Below, piece after piece: positions 16,551-26,320 of a stretch of DNA of 64,000 nt. How positions within the stretch are numbered: the stretch's first letter is position 1; each line of letters begins with the position of its first letter. The stretch is taken from contig JAXLQJ010000020.1 of assembly GCA_046331705.1 (NCBI GenBank), positions 1 to 64,000 on the forward strand, read 5' to 3'. The position numbers were made by a program, and so were the translations under genes. The stretch comes from JADJOY01 sp046331705 [NCBI: bacterium] (GTDB lineage Bacteria; JADJOY01). The notes under the pieces are model-generated. The model searched no databases, was not told the origin of the DNA, and saw only the letters and a list, made by a program, of their open reading frames with translations.

Positions 16551-18161
16551 ATGGAAGCCCTGGAATCCCGCATCCACGCCACCGACCCCGAGTTCCAGGA
16601 GAACGCGGCGCACCATCGCGCTCTCGCCGAGGAGCTCGCGGCCCGGCTCGAGCGCGTTCGCCAAGGGGGCGGGGAGCGAGCGCAGAAGCGGCACGCCGAG
16701 CAAGGCAAGCTCTTCGTCCGCAAGCGCATCGACCGCCTCCTCGACCCCGGCTCTCCGTTCCTCGAGCTGTCGGCGCTCGCCGCCTTCGGCCTCTACGACG
16801 GCGAAGCACCCGCCGCGGGAATCGTGACCGGCATCGGCATGGTCGCCGGGCGACCGTGCCTGATCGTCGCCAACGACGCCACGGTCAAGGGCGGCACCTA
16901 CTACCCGATGACGGTGAAGAAGCACCTGCGCGCCCAGCAGGTCGCCGCCGAGAGCCATCTGCCGTGCGTCTACCTGGTGGACTCGGGCGGCGCCTTCCTG
17001 CCGATGCAGGACGAGGTGTTCCCGGACGTCGACGATTTCGGGCGCATCTTCTTCAACCAGGCCACCATGAGCGCCGCGGGCATCCCGCAGATCGCGGCGG
17101 TGATGGGCTCGTGCACCGCCGGCGGCGCCTACGTGCCGGCGATGAGCGACGAAGCGGTGATCGTGAAAGGTACCGGCACGATCTTCCTGGGCGGCCCCCC
17201 GCTCGTGAAGGCCGCCACCGGTGAGGACGTGACCGCCGAGGAGCTGGGCGGCGCCGACGTCCACACGCGGCTCTCGGGAGTGGCCGACCACTTCGCGGTG
17301 GACGACGATCACGCGCTCGAGCTGGTGCGCGGCATCCTCGAGACCGTGCCGGCGCGCCCCGCGCCGAACGCGGATCTGGCGCCGGTGGAGGAGCCGCTCT
17401 ACGACCCGCGCGAGATCTACGGCGTCGTGCCCAAGAGCTTCAAGCAGAGCTACGACGTGCGCGAGGTGATCGCGCGGCTGGTCGACGGCAGCCGCTTCCG
17501 CGAGTTCAAGGCGCGCTACGGCACCACGCTGGTCACGGGCTTCGCGCGCATCCACGGCATCCTGGTGGGGATCGTCGCCAACAACGGCATCCTCTTCAGC
17601 GAGTCGGCGCTCAAGGGCACCCACTTCATCGAGCTCTGCACGGCGCGCGGTGTCCCGCTGCTCTTCCTCCAGAACATCACCGGCTTCATGGTCGGCAAGG
17701 AGTACGAGCAAGGCGGGATCGCCAAGGACGGCGCCAAGATGGTGCACGCGGTCGCCAACGCGGCGGTGCCGAAGCTCACGGTGGTGATCGGCGGCTCGTT
17801 CGGCGCCGGCAACTACGGCATGTGCGGGCGCGCCTACAGCCCGCGCTTCCTGTGGATGTGGCCCAACGCGCGGATCAGCGTCATGGGCGGCGAGCAGGCG
17901 GCGAACGTGCTGCTCACGGTGAAGCGCGACCAGCTCGCTCGCGAGAAGAAGCCGGCGCTGAGCGTCGAGGAGGAAGAGCGCTTCAAGGCGCCCATCACCG
18001 AGAAGTACGAGGTGGAAGGCAGCCCGTACTACTCGACCGCGCGGCTCTGGGACGACGGCATCCTCGACCCCGCCGACACCCGCGACGTCCTCGGACTGGC
18101 GCTCGCCGTGACCATGAGCGCGCCGCTGCCCAAGACCCGCTTCGGCGTGTTCCGGATGTAG
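16551..18161 (+). CDS. mccB: Acyl-CoA carboxylase beta (methylcrotonyl-CoA carboxylase type)
   Basis: Carboxyltransferase subunit, 536 residues, the usual length of methylcrotonyl-CoA carboxylase beta. It has both crotonase-like halves: the N-terminal half with [16 protein letters not shown] and [18 protein letters not shown], and the C-terminal half with [12 protein letters not shown] and the biotin/CoA-site region [16 protein letters not shown]. These stretches are closest to MCC beta, which carboxylates 3-methylcrotonyl-CoA in leucine and isovalerate breakdown, rather than propionyl- or acetyl-CoA enzymes. The ATG at 16551 starts the conserved MEALESRI region. It leads a plus-strand operon with biotin carboxylase, biotin carrier and a hydrolase. 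The product route, 3-methylglutaconyl-CoA to HMG-CoA, could connect to mevalonate synthesis (inference). Confidence 0.85.
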   Translation: MEALESRIHATDPEFQENAAHHRALAEELAARLERVRQGGGERAQKRHAEQGKLFVRKRIDRLLDPGSPFLELSALAAFGLYDGEAPAAGIVTGIGMVAGRPCLIVANDATVKGGTYYPMTVKKHLRAQQVAAESHLPCVYLVDSGGAFLPMQDEVFPDVDDFGRIFFNQATMSAAGIPQIAAVMGSCTAGGAYVPAMSDEAVIVKGTGTIFLGGPPLVKAATGEDVTAEELGGADVHTRLSGVADHFAVDDDHALELVRGILETVPARPAPNADLAPVEEPLYDPREIYGVVPKSFKQSYDVREVIARLVDGSRFREFKARYGTTLVTGFARIHGILVGIVANNGILFSESALKGTHFIELCTARGVPLLFLQNITGFMVGKEYEQGGIAKDGAKMVHAVANAAVPKLTVVIGGSFGAGNYGMCGRAYSPRFLWMWPNARISVMGGEQAANVLLTVKRDQLAREKKPALSVEEEERFKAPITEKYEVEGSPYYSTARLWDDGILDPADTRDVLGLALAVTMSAPLPKTRFGVFRM

Positions 18162-18170
18162 ACGCCCGCG

Positions 18171-19700
18171 ATGGCTCCCTTTCGAAAGATCCTGATCGCC
18201 AATCGCGGCGAGATCGCCGTGCGCGTGATGCGCTCGTGCCGAGAGCTCGGGATCGCCACCGTGGCGGTCTACTCGGAAGCCGACCGCGACTCGCTGCACG
18301 TGCGCATGGCCGACGAAGCCGTGGAGATCGGCCCCGCGCCCGCGGGCGAGTCGTACCTGCGCCGGGACCGAATCCTCGATGCCGCGCGCCGGACCGGCGC
18401 GCAGGCGATCCATCCCGGCTACGGCTTCCTCTCGGAGAACCCCGACTTCGCCGACGCGGTGCGCGACGCGGGCCTGGTCTTCATCGGCCCCACCGGCGAC
18501 GCGATGCGCGCCATGGGACACAAGACCTCGGCGCGCGCGGCGATGGCCAAGGCGGGCGTGCCCATCGTCCCCGGCTACCAGGAGAGCCAGCGGGACGACG
18601 ACCTCGTCGCCGCCGCCGAGCGCATCGGCTTCCCGGTGCTGGTCAAGGCCACGGCCGGCGGGGGCGGCAAGGGCATGCGCGTCGTGCCCGCCGCCGCCGA
18701 GATCCGGGAAGCCATCGGCGGCGCACGGCGCGAGGCGGCGCACGCGTTCGGCGACGATCGCATCTACCTCGAGAAGTACTTCCGCGGCGCGCGGCACATC
18801 GAGTTCCAGGTGCTGGCCGATCGCCATGGTCACGTGGTCCACCTCTTCGAGCGCGAGTGCTCGGTGCAGCGTCGCCACCAGAAGATCGTCGAGGAGACGC
18901 CCTCGCCCGCCGTCGACGACGAGCTGCGCGCGCGCATGGGGGAGGCCGCGGTCGCCGCGGCACGCGCGGTCCGCTACGAGAACGCGGGCACCATCGAGTT
19001 CTTGCTCGGCGACGAGCGCGACTTCTACTTCCTCGAGATGAACACGCGCCTGCAGGTCGAGCATCCGATCACCGAGCTCGTGACCGGGCGCGACCTGGTG
19101 CTCTCGCAGCTCCGCATCGCCGCCGGCGAACCGCTGCCCTTCGACCAGGCGCAGCTCTCGCAGCGCGGCCACGCCATCGAATGCCGGGTGTACGCGGAGG
19201 ATCCGGGCAACGGATTCCTCCCGGACACCGGAGCGCTCTTCACGGTGGTCGAGCCGCGCGGTCCCGGCGTGCGCGTCGACTCCGGGGTGGCGAGCGGCGA
19301 CACCATCACTCACCACTACGATCCGATGATCGCCAAGCTCGTGGTCCAGGCCGAGGATCGCGCCAGTGCCCTTCGCCGCATGGAAAGAGCGCTGAGCGAC
19401 TACGTGATCCTCGGGGTCACCACGAATCTCGCGTTCCTGCGAGACGTGCTCGCGCACGAGGTGTTCCGGCGCGGCGGCGCCACCACGCGCTTCATCGACG
19501 AGCACATGAGCGAGTGGCGGCCTTGCGACGAGCCGCCGCCCGACGAGGTGCTGATCGCCGCGGCGCTCGCCGACGCGCTCGGTGCCAGCGGCGCCAAGCT
19601 CGGCGGCTCGGGAGACGCGGCGGGGTCGGGCGCCGATCCATGGGCCCCGTGGCGGCGCAGCGACGGGTTCCGGCTGAGCGGCGGCGGAGGCCGATCGTGA
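18171..19700 (+). CDS. mccA: Biotin carboxylase subunit of acyl-CoA carboxylase
   Basis: Biotin carboxylase of 509 residues that carboxylates biotin with ATP and bicarbonate. Visible are the N-terminal KILIANRGEIAVRV, HPGYGFLSEN, the ATP-grasp glycine loop GGGGKGMR, RHIEFQVLADRHG, RDCS-equivalent ERECSVQRR, and EMNTRLQVEHPITE. It starts 9 bases after mccB. In MCC alpha subunits this domain is fused to a BT linker and biotin carrier of the same chain; here the frame stops at 19698-19700 after a Gly-rich stretch and the carrier starts in an overlapping frame (GTGA). The combined length (about 678) equals a normal fused alpha subunit, so the split may be a one-base frameshift or a real, coupled split. 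Confidence 0.88.
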   Translation: MAPFRKILIANRGEIAVRVMRSCRELGIATVAVYSEADRDSLHVRMADEAVEIGPAPAGESYLRRDRILDAARRTGAQAIHPGYGFLSENPDFADAVRDAGLVFIGPTGDAMRAMGHKTSARAAMAKAGVPIVPGYQESQRDDDLVAAAERIGFPVLVKATAGGGGKGMRVVPAAAEIREAIGGARREAAHAFGDDRIYLEKYFRGARHIEFQVLADRHGHVVHLFERECSVQRRHQKIVEETPSPAVDDELRARMGEAAVAAARAVRYENAGTIEFLLGDERDFYFLEMNTRLQVEHPITELVTGRDLVLSQLRIAAGEPLPFDQAQLSQRGHAIECRVYAEDPGNGFLPDTGALFTVVEPRGPGVRVDSGVASGDTITHHYDPMIAKLVVQAEDRASALRRMERALSDYVILGVTTNLAFLRDVLAHEVFRRGGATTRFIDEHMSEWRPCDEPPPDEVLIAAALADALGASGAKLGGSGDAAGSGADPWAPWRRSDGFRLSGGGGRS

Positions 19701-20206
19701 GCGGCTTCCACTATCGCGCCGGCGATCGAGCGCCCCATCTGGTGGCGATCGAGCGCCACGGCGACGGCTGGCGCGTGGTCATCGACGGTCGCGCTCACGA
19801 GATCGCCGTGCGCCCCCACTCGGGCGGCCGGCTCGAGCTCACCATCGACGGCCGGCGTCGCTCGGCGTACGTGGCCGCCGCCGGAACCCGGCGCTGGGTC
19901 GCGGTGGGCGATCGAACCTGGCAGCTCGACCGCATCGACGGCTCGCCCAAGCGGCGCGCCGCCGGCGGCAGCGAGAGCGGCCACGACGTGCTGGAAGCGA
20001 CCATGCCCGGCCAGGTGCGCGCCGTGCTGGTCGATCCCGGCAGCCAGGTGAAGGCTGGCCAGACGCTGGTGCTCCTCGAGGCGATGAAGATGGAGCTTCA
20101 GGTCAAGGCGCCGCACGACGGCAAGGTCGCCGCGGTGCTCGTCCAGGTCGGCCAGAGCGTCGAACGAGGCCAGCGGCTGGTGGACGTCGACGCCACCTCC
20201 GCATGA
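19697..20206 (+). CDS. Biotin carboxyl carrier part of acyl-CoA carboxylase
   Basis: A 169-residue protein made of a BT-like beta-barrel linker (about 1-90) and a biotinyl domain (about 95-165) with the biotinylation motif EAMKMELQV and the conserved MPGQVRAVLVDPGSQVKAGQ. It is the C-terminal third of a normal methylcrotonyl-CoA carboxylase alpha subunit. The GTG at 19697 overlaps the stop of the biotin carboxylase gene by four bases. The biotinylated Lys swings between the biotin carboxylase and the carboxyltransferase beta subunit. Its ATGA overlap with the next gene shows tight coupling. Confidence 0.85.
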   Translation: MSGFHYRAGDRAPHLVAIERHGDGWRVVIDGRAHEIAVRPHSGGRLELTIDGRRRSAYVAAAGTRRWVAVGDRTWQLDRIDGSPKRRAAGGSESGHDVLEATMPGQVRAVLVDPGSQVKAGQTLVLLEAMKMELQVKAPHDGKVAAVLVQVGQSVERGQRLVDVDATSA

Positions 20207-21021
20207 CCGAGCGGGCGTTCCTCGAGCACCGCGGCTGCCGGCTCGCCTACGCCACGCACGGCGACGGCGAGCCCGTGCTGCTCATCCAAGGGGTCGGGGT
20301 GCACGGCGACGGCTGGTCGCCCCAGGTCAGCGCGCTCGCGGCGCGCCACCGCTGCCTGTGGTTCGACAATCGCGGCATGGCGGCGAGCCAGCCGCTGGGA
20401 AGCGCACCGCTCACCGTCGCGACGCTGGCCGGCGACGCGCTCGCGCTGGTCGACGCACAGGGCTGGTCGCGCGCGCACGTGATCGGCCACTCGCTGGGCG
20501 GCCTGATCGCGCTCGAGCTGGCGCTCGCGGCACCCGAGCGGGTGCGAAGCCTGAGCTTGCTCTGCACGTTCGCGCGCGGAGCCGCAGCCGGAGCGTCGGC
20601 ACGCATGTTCTGGCTCGGCGCGCGTAGCCGCGTCGGCACGCGGCGCATGCGCCGCCACGCGTTCCTGGAGATCGTGTATCCGCCGGACGCGCTCGCCGCC
20701 ACCGATCGCGACGCCCTCGCCGCGCGCCTGGCGCCGCTCTTCGGCCACGATCTCGCGGATCACGCGCCGATCGAGATGAAGCAGCTGGGCGCGATGCGCG
20801 GCCACGACGTGACGCACAGGCTCGCCGAGCTCGCCCGGGTGCCCACCCTCGTGGTGAGCGCTCGCCACGACCCCATCGCCCCGCCCGCGCTCGGACGCGC
20901 CATCGCCGATGGCATCCCGGGCGCGCGCTTCGTGCTCCTCGAAGACGCGTCCCACGGCGTGCCCCTCGAGGACGCCGCGCGCGTCAACGCGCTCTTGCTC
21001 GACCACCTCGCGGCGAGCTGA
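20203..21021 (+). CDS. Alpha/beta fold hydrolase
   Basis: A 272-residue alpha/beta hydrolase. The oxyanion region LLIQGVGVHGDGW follows strand 3, the nucleophile elbow is GHSLGG, a late Asp lies in SARHDPIAPP and the His in DASHGVPLED, giving a Ser-Asp-His triad. The ATG overlaps the stop of the biotin carrier gene (ATGA at 20203-20206), so it belongs to the acyl-CoA carboxylase operon. An esterase or thioesterase role on a branched acyl compound is possible from context; the fold alone does not fix the substrate. Confidence 0.82.
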   Translation: MTERAFLEHRGCRLAYATHGDGEPVLLIQGVGVHGDGWSPQVSALAARHRCLWFDNRGMAASQPLGSAPLTVATLAGDALALVDAQGWSRAHVIGHSLGGLIALELALAAPERVRSLSLLCTFARGAAAGASARMFWLGARSRVGTRRMRRHAFLEIVYPPDALAATDRDALAARLAPLFGHDLADHAPIEMKQLGAMRGHDVTHRLAELARVPTLVVSARHDPIAPPALGRAIADGIPGARFVLLEDASHGVPLEDAARVNALLLDHLAAS

Positions 21022-21042
21022 AGGGCGGCAGCGCCGCGACCG

Positions 21043-22584
21043 TCACCGCGGCGACCTCGCGCCGCCTGCGCAGCGCCGGCGAAGGCGCCGCGCGAGTGCG
21101 AGCGTGAACGCGCTGAGCCAGGGCGTCACCTCGGCGCCGCGCGAGCGCGTGCCGCCGCCGATCGTGCCGCAGCCGCCGCCCGTCGGCGGTCCGGGCCGGA
21201 GCCCGGTGTCCACCACCGTCACCCGATCGAGGCTCACCTCGGCGACGTCCGTGAAGTACGTGCGCAGCTCGATCTCGTGGGTGGTGAGCGGCGTGAACTG
21301 CACCGCCACGTCGATCCAGCTCCCCGCGCCGGGGAACTCGGAGGCGAGCACATCGTGCTGAACCAGCACGTTCGCGCGGCTGGCATCGTGCACGTCGACT
21401 CGCGCGACCTTCGCCGTGCCTCCCGCCACCGACGACCGCAACCGGAAGCGCGCCTCGAGCACCAGCCCGCCGGGCAGCCCGGTCGTGTACGGGCCGAACG
21501 CGAGGTAGCCCTGCGGATCGAGCGCGGGGGTCGCCGTCCACGCCGAGCCGTCCGCGTGGCCGACCTGGTGTTGGAGCTCGCTCTCACCCTCCCAGGTGAC
21601 GCCGCCCGCGGGCAGCGCGGCGCGGCCGCCATCCGGGCGCAGCGCGATGAGATCGGCGTAGGCGTGATAGCTCTCCTTGGGGCTCAGGTCGCTGCGCAGG
21701 ATCCCCCACTTCGAGGCGATCGAGGGATCGTCCATCAGCTCGTAGAAGAACGTGCGCTGCCACCACGGGCGCGCGTTCATGCCGTCGAGGAGCTCGAGGT
21801 AGAAGTCGGCCTGATCGGGCTCGCCGACCTCGTTCGAGGTCCAGCCGGTCTCGGTGAGCCAGAACGGCTTCGCGCCGCCGCCGTTGGCGTCGAGGATCTT
21901 CTTCACGCTCACGACGTTGAGCGGCCCGTCCAGCGCATCGAGGGTGCCGTAAGCGTCGTCCGAGTACTGGTGATGGGTGACGACGTCGAGGACGCCGCCC
22001 GCCTGTTGCAGCACGTCGCGCAGCCACTGATCCCATTTGCCCGAGTTGAGGTGGGCGAGATCGGGTCCGCAGACCTTCCCCGTGGGGTCCGCGGCCTTCA
22101 CCGCGGCCGCGCCGTTGACGAGAATGTCCTGGATGTACTGGGTGCGCGTGCCGCTCCAGAAGTCGCCCAGGTTCGGCTCGTTCCACAGGCCCCAGTAGTG
22201 GATCGAGCCCTTGTAGCGGCTGACGATGCGGAACACCGCGTCGTACCAATCGCCGGGGTTCGAGGGCGGGACGTTGCCGCCCTGCCCGCCGTTGGCCCAC
22301 GCCGGCGTGTACGCGATGGTCGCGTAGATCTGGATGCCGCGGGCGTTCGCCTGGGCCACGAGATCGTCGAAGATCGCCCAATCGAACTGGTCCTGGGCGG
22401 GCTCCAGCATCAGCCAGTTGAAATCGCAACGGATCCAGCCGATCCCGGCCGCGGCTGCGCGATCGAGGCGTGCCGTGTCGGGAATGTGGGCATTGATGCC
22501 GTAGGGCGCCGCGCTCGAGGCGCGCGCGCCAGAGAGCACGATCGAGAGCACGAGCGCCATCCGAGCCACGAAGCCGAAACGCAT
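21043..22584 (-). CDS. Secreted glycoside hydrolase (GH39/clan A-like) with C-terminal sorting-like tail
   Basis: A 513-residue exported beta/alpha-barrel hydrolase. The Sec signal peptide runs to about residue 26 (ASSAAPYG). The barrel covers about 28-330, with acid/base Glu in YWGLWNEPN and nucleophile Glu in WLTETGW, the clan GH-A pattern; arrangement is closest to GH39-like enzymes. A beta-sandwich region follows. The end has a Gly/Cys patch (GGGCGTIGGG), a short hydrophobic stretch (TPWLSAFTLALA) and an Arg cluster (RRLRRR), resembling the MYXO-CTERM type of sorting tail. This supports attachment to the surface in a myxobacterium-like host. It ends the long minus-strand run starting at the MaoC gene and converges with the alpha/beta hydrolase gene. 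Confidence 0.75.
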   Translation of the reverse strand: MRFGFVARMALVLSIVLSGARASSAAPYGINAHIPDTARLDRAAAAGIGWIRCDFNWLMLEPAQDQFDWAIFDDLVAQANARGIQIYATIAYTPAWANGGQGGNVPPSNPGDWYDAVFRIVSRYKGSIHYWGLWNEPNLGDFWSGTRTQYIQDILVNGAAAVKAADPTGKVCGPDLAHLNSGKWDQWLRDVLQQAGGVLDVVTHHQYSDDAYGTLDALDGPLNVVSVKKILDANGGGAKPFWLTETGWTSNEVGEPDQADFYLELLDGMNARPWWQRTFFYELMDDPSIASKWGILRSDLSPKESYHAYADLIALRPDGGRAALPAGGVTWEGESELQHQVGHADGSAWTATPALDPQGYLAFGPYTTGLPGGLVLEARFRLRSSVAGGTAKVARVDVHDASRANVLVQHDVLASEFPGAGSWIDVAVQFTPLTTHEIELRTYFTDVAEVSLDRVTVVDTGLRPGPPTGGGCGTIGGGTRSRGAEVTPWLSAFTLALARRLRRRCAGGARSPR

Positions 22585-22645
22585 GGCCGCTCCTCCGTCG
22601 CGAGCGATCGAGTCGGTCGATGCTACGAAGCGCTGCGCGGCGGGG

Positions 22646-24007
22646 TCAATCGCGCTGGTCAGCGCGCTGGCCAGCGACGGCGCGATGGCCGCGAATCAGC
22701 TCGGCGTAGCGTCCGCCGAGGTACGCGGGGCCGAGCTGGCCGTCGGTGTGCATCCACTCGCACGGGAACATCCGGCGGCGGCGCTCGTGATCGAGCTCGT
22801 TCACCCACGCCTCGAGGTCGGCGAGCACGAGGCCCTCGGAGGCCGCGAAGCGCCGCACCCCCGGGTTGTGGACGATCGTGACGTAGCGGAACCAGTCGTT
22901 CGACGTGAACGCAAGCCCGCCACAACCCGTGACGTCCGGCGTGGGCACCCGCCAGTCCGCGAAATCGTACGGTGTGGTGGAGACCACGATGGTGCGGATG
23001 CCGCGGGCGCGGGCCTGGCTCACGATGCGCGCGTAGCTCGCCTCGGTGTGGCGCCAGCCGGCCTCGAAGTCGTCGAGCACCGACGGCGAGCCGAGTGGCT
23101 CGCTCGCCGGATCGCGCCGGTTGGCGTCGCAATCGATCCACTCGCCGAGCCGCGCTCGGTCGCGGTCGCGCTCGCCGAGGAGCGCGGCGCGGGTCACGTC
23201 CACCCAGCGTTCGCGAGCGGCGCGTTCGCGCTGCTCGACCAGGAACGCACGATGTCGCTCGAACCAAGGGCCGAGCGCGGCCACGGCGTCGAGCGTCGTC
23301 TCCGCGTCGCCGCGCAGGTACGACTCGACGACCTGCTGCGCGCTCGCGCCATCGCCCGCGCGCGAGCCGCGCAACGCCGCGCAGCCGAAGAGGTCGTTGA
23401 CCTCCTCACCGAGGACGAGGATGTCGACGTCGGCGTAGTTGCGGCCGAAGTTCCGCAGCCACGCTTCACTGGCGCGCGAGTCGTAGCCGGCCAGCGCGCC
23501 GTTGATGACCTCGAAGCGCTCGCCGCGCTCGGCCTCGCCCCCCGGCGACCCGAGCGCGCGCTCGAGCTGGATCGGCCAATTGCTCACGAGCTCGGGCCCG
23601 ACCATCCCGGCGCTCGTGGAGCCGCCCAGCACCAGGATGCGCAACGTGTCGGCCGGCTTCGCGGCCGGGTAGTCGCCGCGCCCGGGAGGCAACAGCGCGC
23701 CGCCCTCGCCGATGCGAATCTGGCCGTCGACGCAGCCGGGAATCCAGCACTTGTAGAGCGACACCTTGCACACGCCGCGGACGTCGCGAAGCTCGGCCCC
23801 ACTCGCCCCCGCCTCAAGCACGCAGTGCGAGCCCGTGAACACGGGGCGGACCGCCGACGCTCGCACCTCCGGTGCATGGGCCGAGCGCTGGGAAGCCGCC
23901 GAGCGGATGGCGGCGCGAATCGCGCGCGGCACCCCGAGCGCAGCCATCGCGCACACCACCGCGCTCGCGACCAGCGCGCCGTAGAGCGCCTTCCGCCACA
24001 CCCCCAA
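22646..24007 (-). CDS. Membrane-anchored SGNH/GDSL-type hydrolase
   Basis: A 453-residue protein with an N-terminal hydrophobic anchor (about residues 6-28) and an extracytoplasmic SGNH hydrolase-like domain. The block I motif is GGSTSAG (the Ser is the likely nucleophile), the Asn-containing region is EEVNDLFG, and the C-terminal EWMHTDGQLG supplies the catalytic His with its Asp region. The protein has paired Cys (CKVSLYKCWIPGC) suggesting disulfides. SGNH enzymes of this size deacetylate or transfer acyl groups on glycans. The TTG at 24007 directly follows the stop of the GH92 gene; a GTG two codons later is the alternative. Location between two glycoside hydrolases supports glycan ester removal. 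Confidence 0.7.
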   Translation of the reverse strand: MGVWRKALYGALVASAVVCAMAALGVPRAIRAAIRSAASQRSAHAPEVRASAVRPVFTGSHCVLEAGASGAELRDVRGVCKVSLYKCWIPGCVDGQIRIGEGGALLPPGRGDYPAAKPADTLRILVLGGSTSAGMVGPELVSNWPIQLERALGSPGGEAERGERFEVINGALAGYDSRASEAWLRNFGRNYADVDILVLGEEVNDLFGCAALRGSRAGDGASAQQVVESYLRGDAETTLDAVAALGPWFERHRAFLVEQRERAARERWVDVTRAALLGERDRDRARLGEWIDCDANRRDPASEPLGSPSVLDDFEAGWRHTEASYARIVSQARARGIRTIVVSTTPYDFADWRVPTPDVTGCGGLAFTSNDWFRYVTIVHNPGVRRFAASEGLVLADLEAWVNELDHERRRRMFPCEWMHTDGQLGPAYLGGRYAELIRGHRAVAGQRADQRD

Positions 24008-26320
24008 CTAGTCGGCTCGCGGCGGCGGCGGATCGCCGTTGGTGGCCCACGCGGAGGGCGTGGGGCCCATCTCCAGGATCAGCGTGCCGCCGGCGGCGAG
24101 CTCGTCGTGGGTGATCCACGCGCGGTCGAGATCCGCGCCGTCGAGGGTCGCGCGCTGGACGTAGGCCTGGGTCGCCGACACGCCGGGCGCTTCGATCACG
24201 AACGAGCGTCCGCCGCGTGCGCCAGCGCCGCCAACGCGGACCTCGGCGCGCTCGAAGCTGGGACTACCGAGCACGTAGACCGGCTCGCCCGGCGTGACGG
24301 GATAGAGCCCGAGCAGCGAGAAGGCGAGCCACGCGGAGGTCGCCCCGGCATCGTCGTTGCCGGGCAGCCCATCGGGAGCGGACGCGAACGAACGCGCGAC
24401 GAGCGAGCGCACGCGCTCCGCCGTTCGCGCCGGAGCTCCCGCATAGGCGTAGAGATACGGCGCGTGGAAATCCGGCTCGTTCGATGCGTCGTAGTGACCC
24501 TCGTCGAAGAACGCGTCGAGCTTGGTCGTGAACGCCGCCGCGCCTCCCATCAACTCGATCAAGCCGGGAACATCGTGGGGCACGAACCAGGTGTAGATCC
24601 AGGCGTTGGCCTCGGTGAAGCCCCAGGTGGCGGTGGGATCGAAGGGCTCGAGCCACGCCCCCCAGCCGAAGCGCGCCTGCATCGACTGGTTCGCCGGGTT
24701 CCACTGGTTGCGGTAGCTCTGGGCGCGCCGTGCGAAGCGTTGCGCGTCGTCGGCGTGCCCGAGCTCGCTGGCGAGCTCGGAGAGGCACCAATCGTCGTAC
24801 GCGTATTCGAGGGTCATCGACGCGGCTTGCGTCACGTCGCATTCGAGCCCCACGAAGCCACGCTCCACGTAGCTCGGCGGCGTACCGCGCTCGAAGTAGC
24901 CGCAGCCCAGGATCGGGACCGTGTTCTCGTCGCCGTCGGCGCTCTTCTTGGCGGCGTCGAACAGGGTCTCGACGTCGAAGTCACGAAAGCCCTTTCGCCA
25001 CGCGTCGAGCCCCATGCACACCTGGTGGTTGCCGATCATGACCCGTGAGTCGCCGGTGGCGCGCCAGCTGCACTTGGGCAGCCAGCCCGACTGCTCGTAC
25101 CAGTCGACGTACGACTGGACCACGTCGTCGCGGCGCTCGGGCTCGACGAGCGTCTGCAACGGATGCGTGGTGCGAAACGTGTCCCAGAGGCACCAGTCGT
25201 CGGAGTAGAAGGCCGCGCCGCGGCGCGCCGCGACCACCTGGCCGACGCCGTCGGCGCCGCTCCAGTAGCGATCGCCTTCCGTGAAATCCACCGGCTGAAG
25301 CAGCGAATGGTACAGCGCGGTGTAGAGCTGGACGCGCTGATCGTCGGTGCCGCCCGCCACGGCGACGCGCGCGAGCACCTCGTTCCAGGTCGCGCGGGCG
25401 GACGCACGCAGCGCGTCGAACGAGAGGCGACCCGCGCCCTCCTCCAGGTTCCGGCGCGCTTGCTCGACGTCGATCGCCGAGACACCCACGCGCAGCTCGA
25501 TGGCCTGCCCCTCGGCGGTGGCGAAGTCGAGGTACGCGCCGATGTCGTTGCCCTCCGCGCGCGACACCCCGGGATTGCCGCGCCCCCCGCGGAAGGTGCC
25601 CGACGCCCGCGACGGCGTATCGAAGACGGCGTGGAAGTAGAGCGGGCTGAGCCCGGTGTCGCCGGGCGCGGCGCCCGTGAAGACCGCCACCAGCGGGTTC
25701 ATCTGATAGAGCCCGAATCCACGCACCGTGTGGTCGTCGACCACCTCGACCCAGCCGCCCACGGCGAGCCCGCGGTTGTGGCTCACGTCCACCAGCACCC
25801 GGGACCGGTCGCTGGCGGGAAACGTGTAGCGGTGGACGCCGACGCGCGCCGTCGCCGTCAGCTCCGCGCGCACGCCGTAGTCGTCGAGCGTGACCGCGTA
25901 ATAGCCGGGCTCGGCGGTCTCGCTCGCGTGCGAGAAGCGCGACGCATACTCGGCCTCGGTGAAGCCGGGATCGCCCACCACCGGCATCACCAGCAACTGG
26001 CTGTAGCCGTTGTAGCTGCCGCCAGGCCCCTCGAGGTGGGTATGACTGAAGCCCTCGATGCGATCGTTCGCGTACTCGTACGCGTCGATGTCGCCAGCGC
26101 CGGCGTTGGTGTCGGGCGAGAGCTTCACGAATCCGTGCGGCAGGCTCGGACCCGGGATCGCGTTGCCCGCGCCCAGCGTGCCGATGAACGGGTCCACGAA
26201 GCGGGCGACGTCCTCGACGGGTGCCTCGCTCCGCGACGAGCCACCGCATCCGGCGAGCAGCGCCGCGAGCGTTGCCGAGACGACGTTCCGCGCCGCGCGC
26301 CGGATCGCGGATCGCGACAT
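24008..26320 (-). CDS. GH92 family alpha-mannosidase lipoprotein
   Basis: A 770-residue exported GH92 enzyme, a calcium-dependent family that removes alpha-linked mannose (mostly alpha-1,2). The signal peptide ends in lipobox LLAGC (Cys25). Family hallmarks are FVDPFIGT, GNAIPGPSLPHG, FSHTHLEG near the N-terminal beta-sandwich domain, then the (alpha/alpha)6 domain with LWDTFRTTHPL, GYFERGTP, YAYDDWCLSELA and GNDDAGATSAW. Length fits. The ATG shares its A with the stop of the TPR gene (TGATG at 26318-26322), so the genes are coupled. It is probably displayed on the outer membrane and could act on mannose-containing glycans of prey or of the cell itself. Confidence 0.88.
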   Translation of the reverse strand: MSRSAIRRAARNVVSATLAALLAGCGGSSRSEAPVEDVARFVDPFIGTLGAGNAIPGPSLPHGFVKLSPDTNAGAGDIDAYEYANDRIEGFSHTHLEGPGGSYNGYSQLLVMPVVGDPGFTEAEYASRFSHASETAEPGYYAVTLDDYGVRAELTATARVGVHRYTFPASDRSRVLVDVSHNRGLAVGGWVEVVDDHTVRGFGLYQMNPLVAVFTGAAPGDTGLSPLYFHAVFDTPSRASGTFRGGRGNPGVSRAEGNDIGAYLDFATAEGQAIELRVGVSAIDVEQARRNLEEGAGRLSFDALRASARATWNEVLARVAVAGGTDDQRVQLYTALYHSLLQPVDFTEGDRYWSGADGVGQVVAARRGAAFYSDDWCLWDTFRTTHPLQTLVEPERRDDVVQSYVDWYEQSGWLPKCSWRATGDSRVMIGNHQVCMGLDAWRKGFRDFDVETLFDAAKKSADGDENTVPILGCGYFERGTPPSYVERGFVGLECDVTQAASMTLEYAYDDWCLSELASELGHADDAQRFARRAQSYRNQWNPANQSMQARFGWGAWLEPFDPTATWGFTEANAWIYTWFVPHDVPGLIELMGGAAAFTTKLDAFFDEGHYDASNEPDFHAPYLYAYAGAPARTAERVRSLVARSFASAPDGLPGNDDAGATSAWLAFSLLGLYPVTPGEPVYVLGSPSFERAEVRVGGAGARGGRSFVIEAPGVSATQAYVQRATLDGADLDRAWITHDELAAGGTLILEMGPTPSAWATNGDPPPPRAD

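Noticed and set aside
16221-19505. Minus-strand open frame of over 1000 codons over the carboxylase genes
   Set aside because: It is the antisense of mccB and the biotin carboxylase, both with many conserved motifs on the plus strand.
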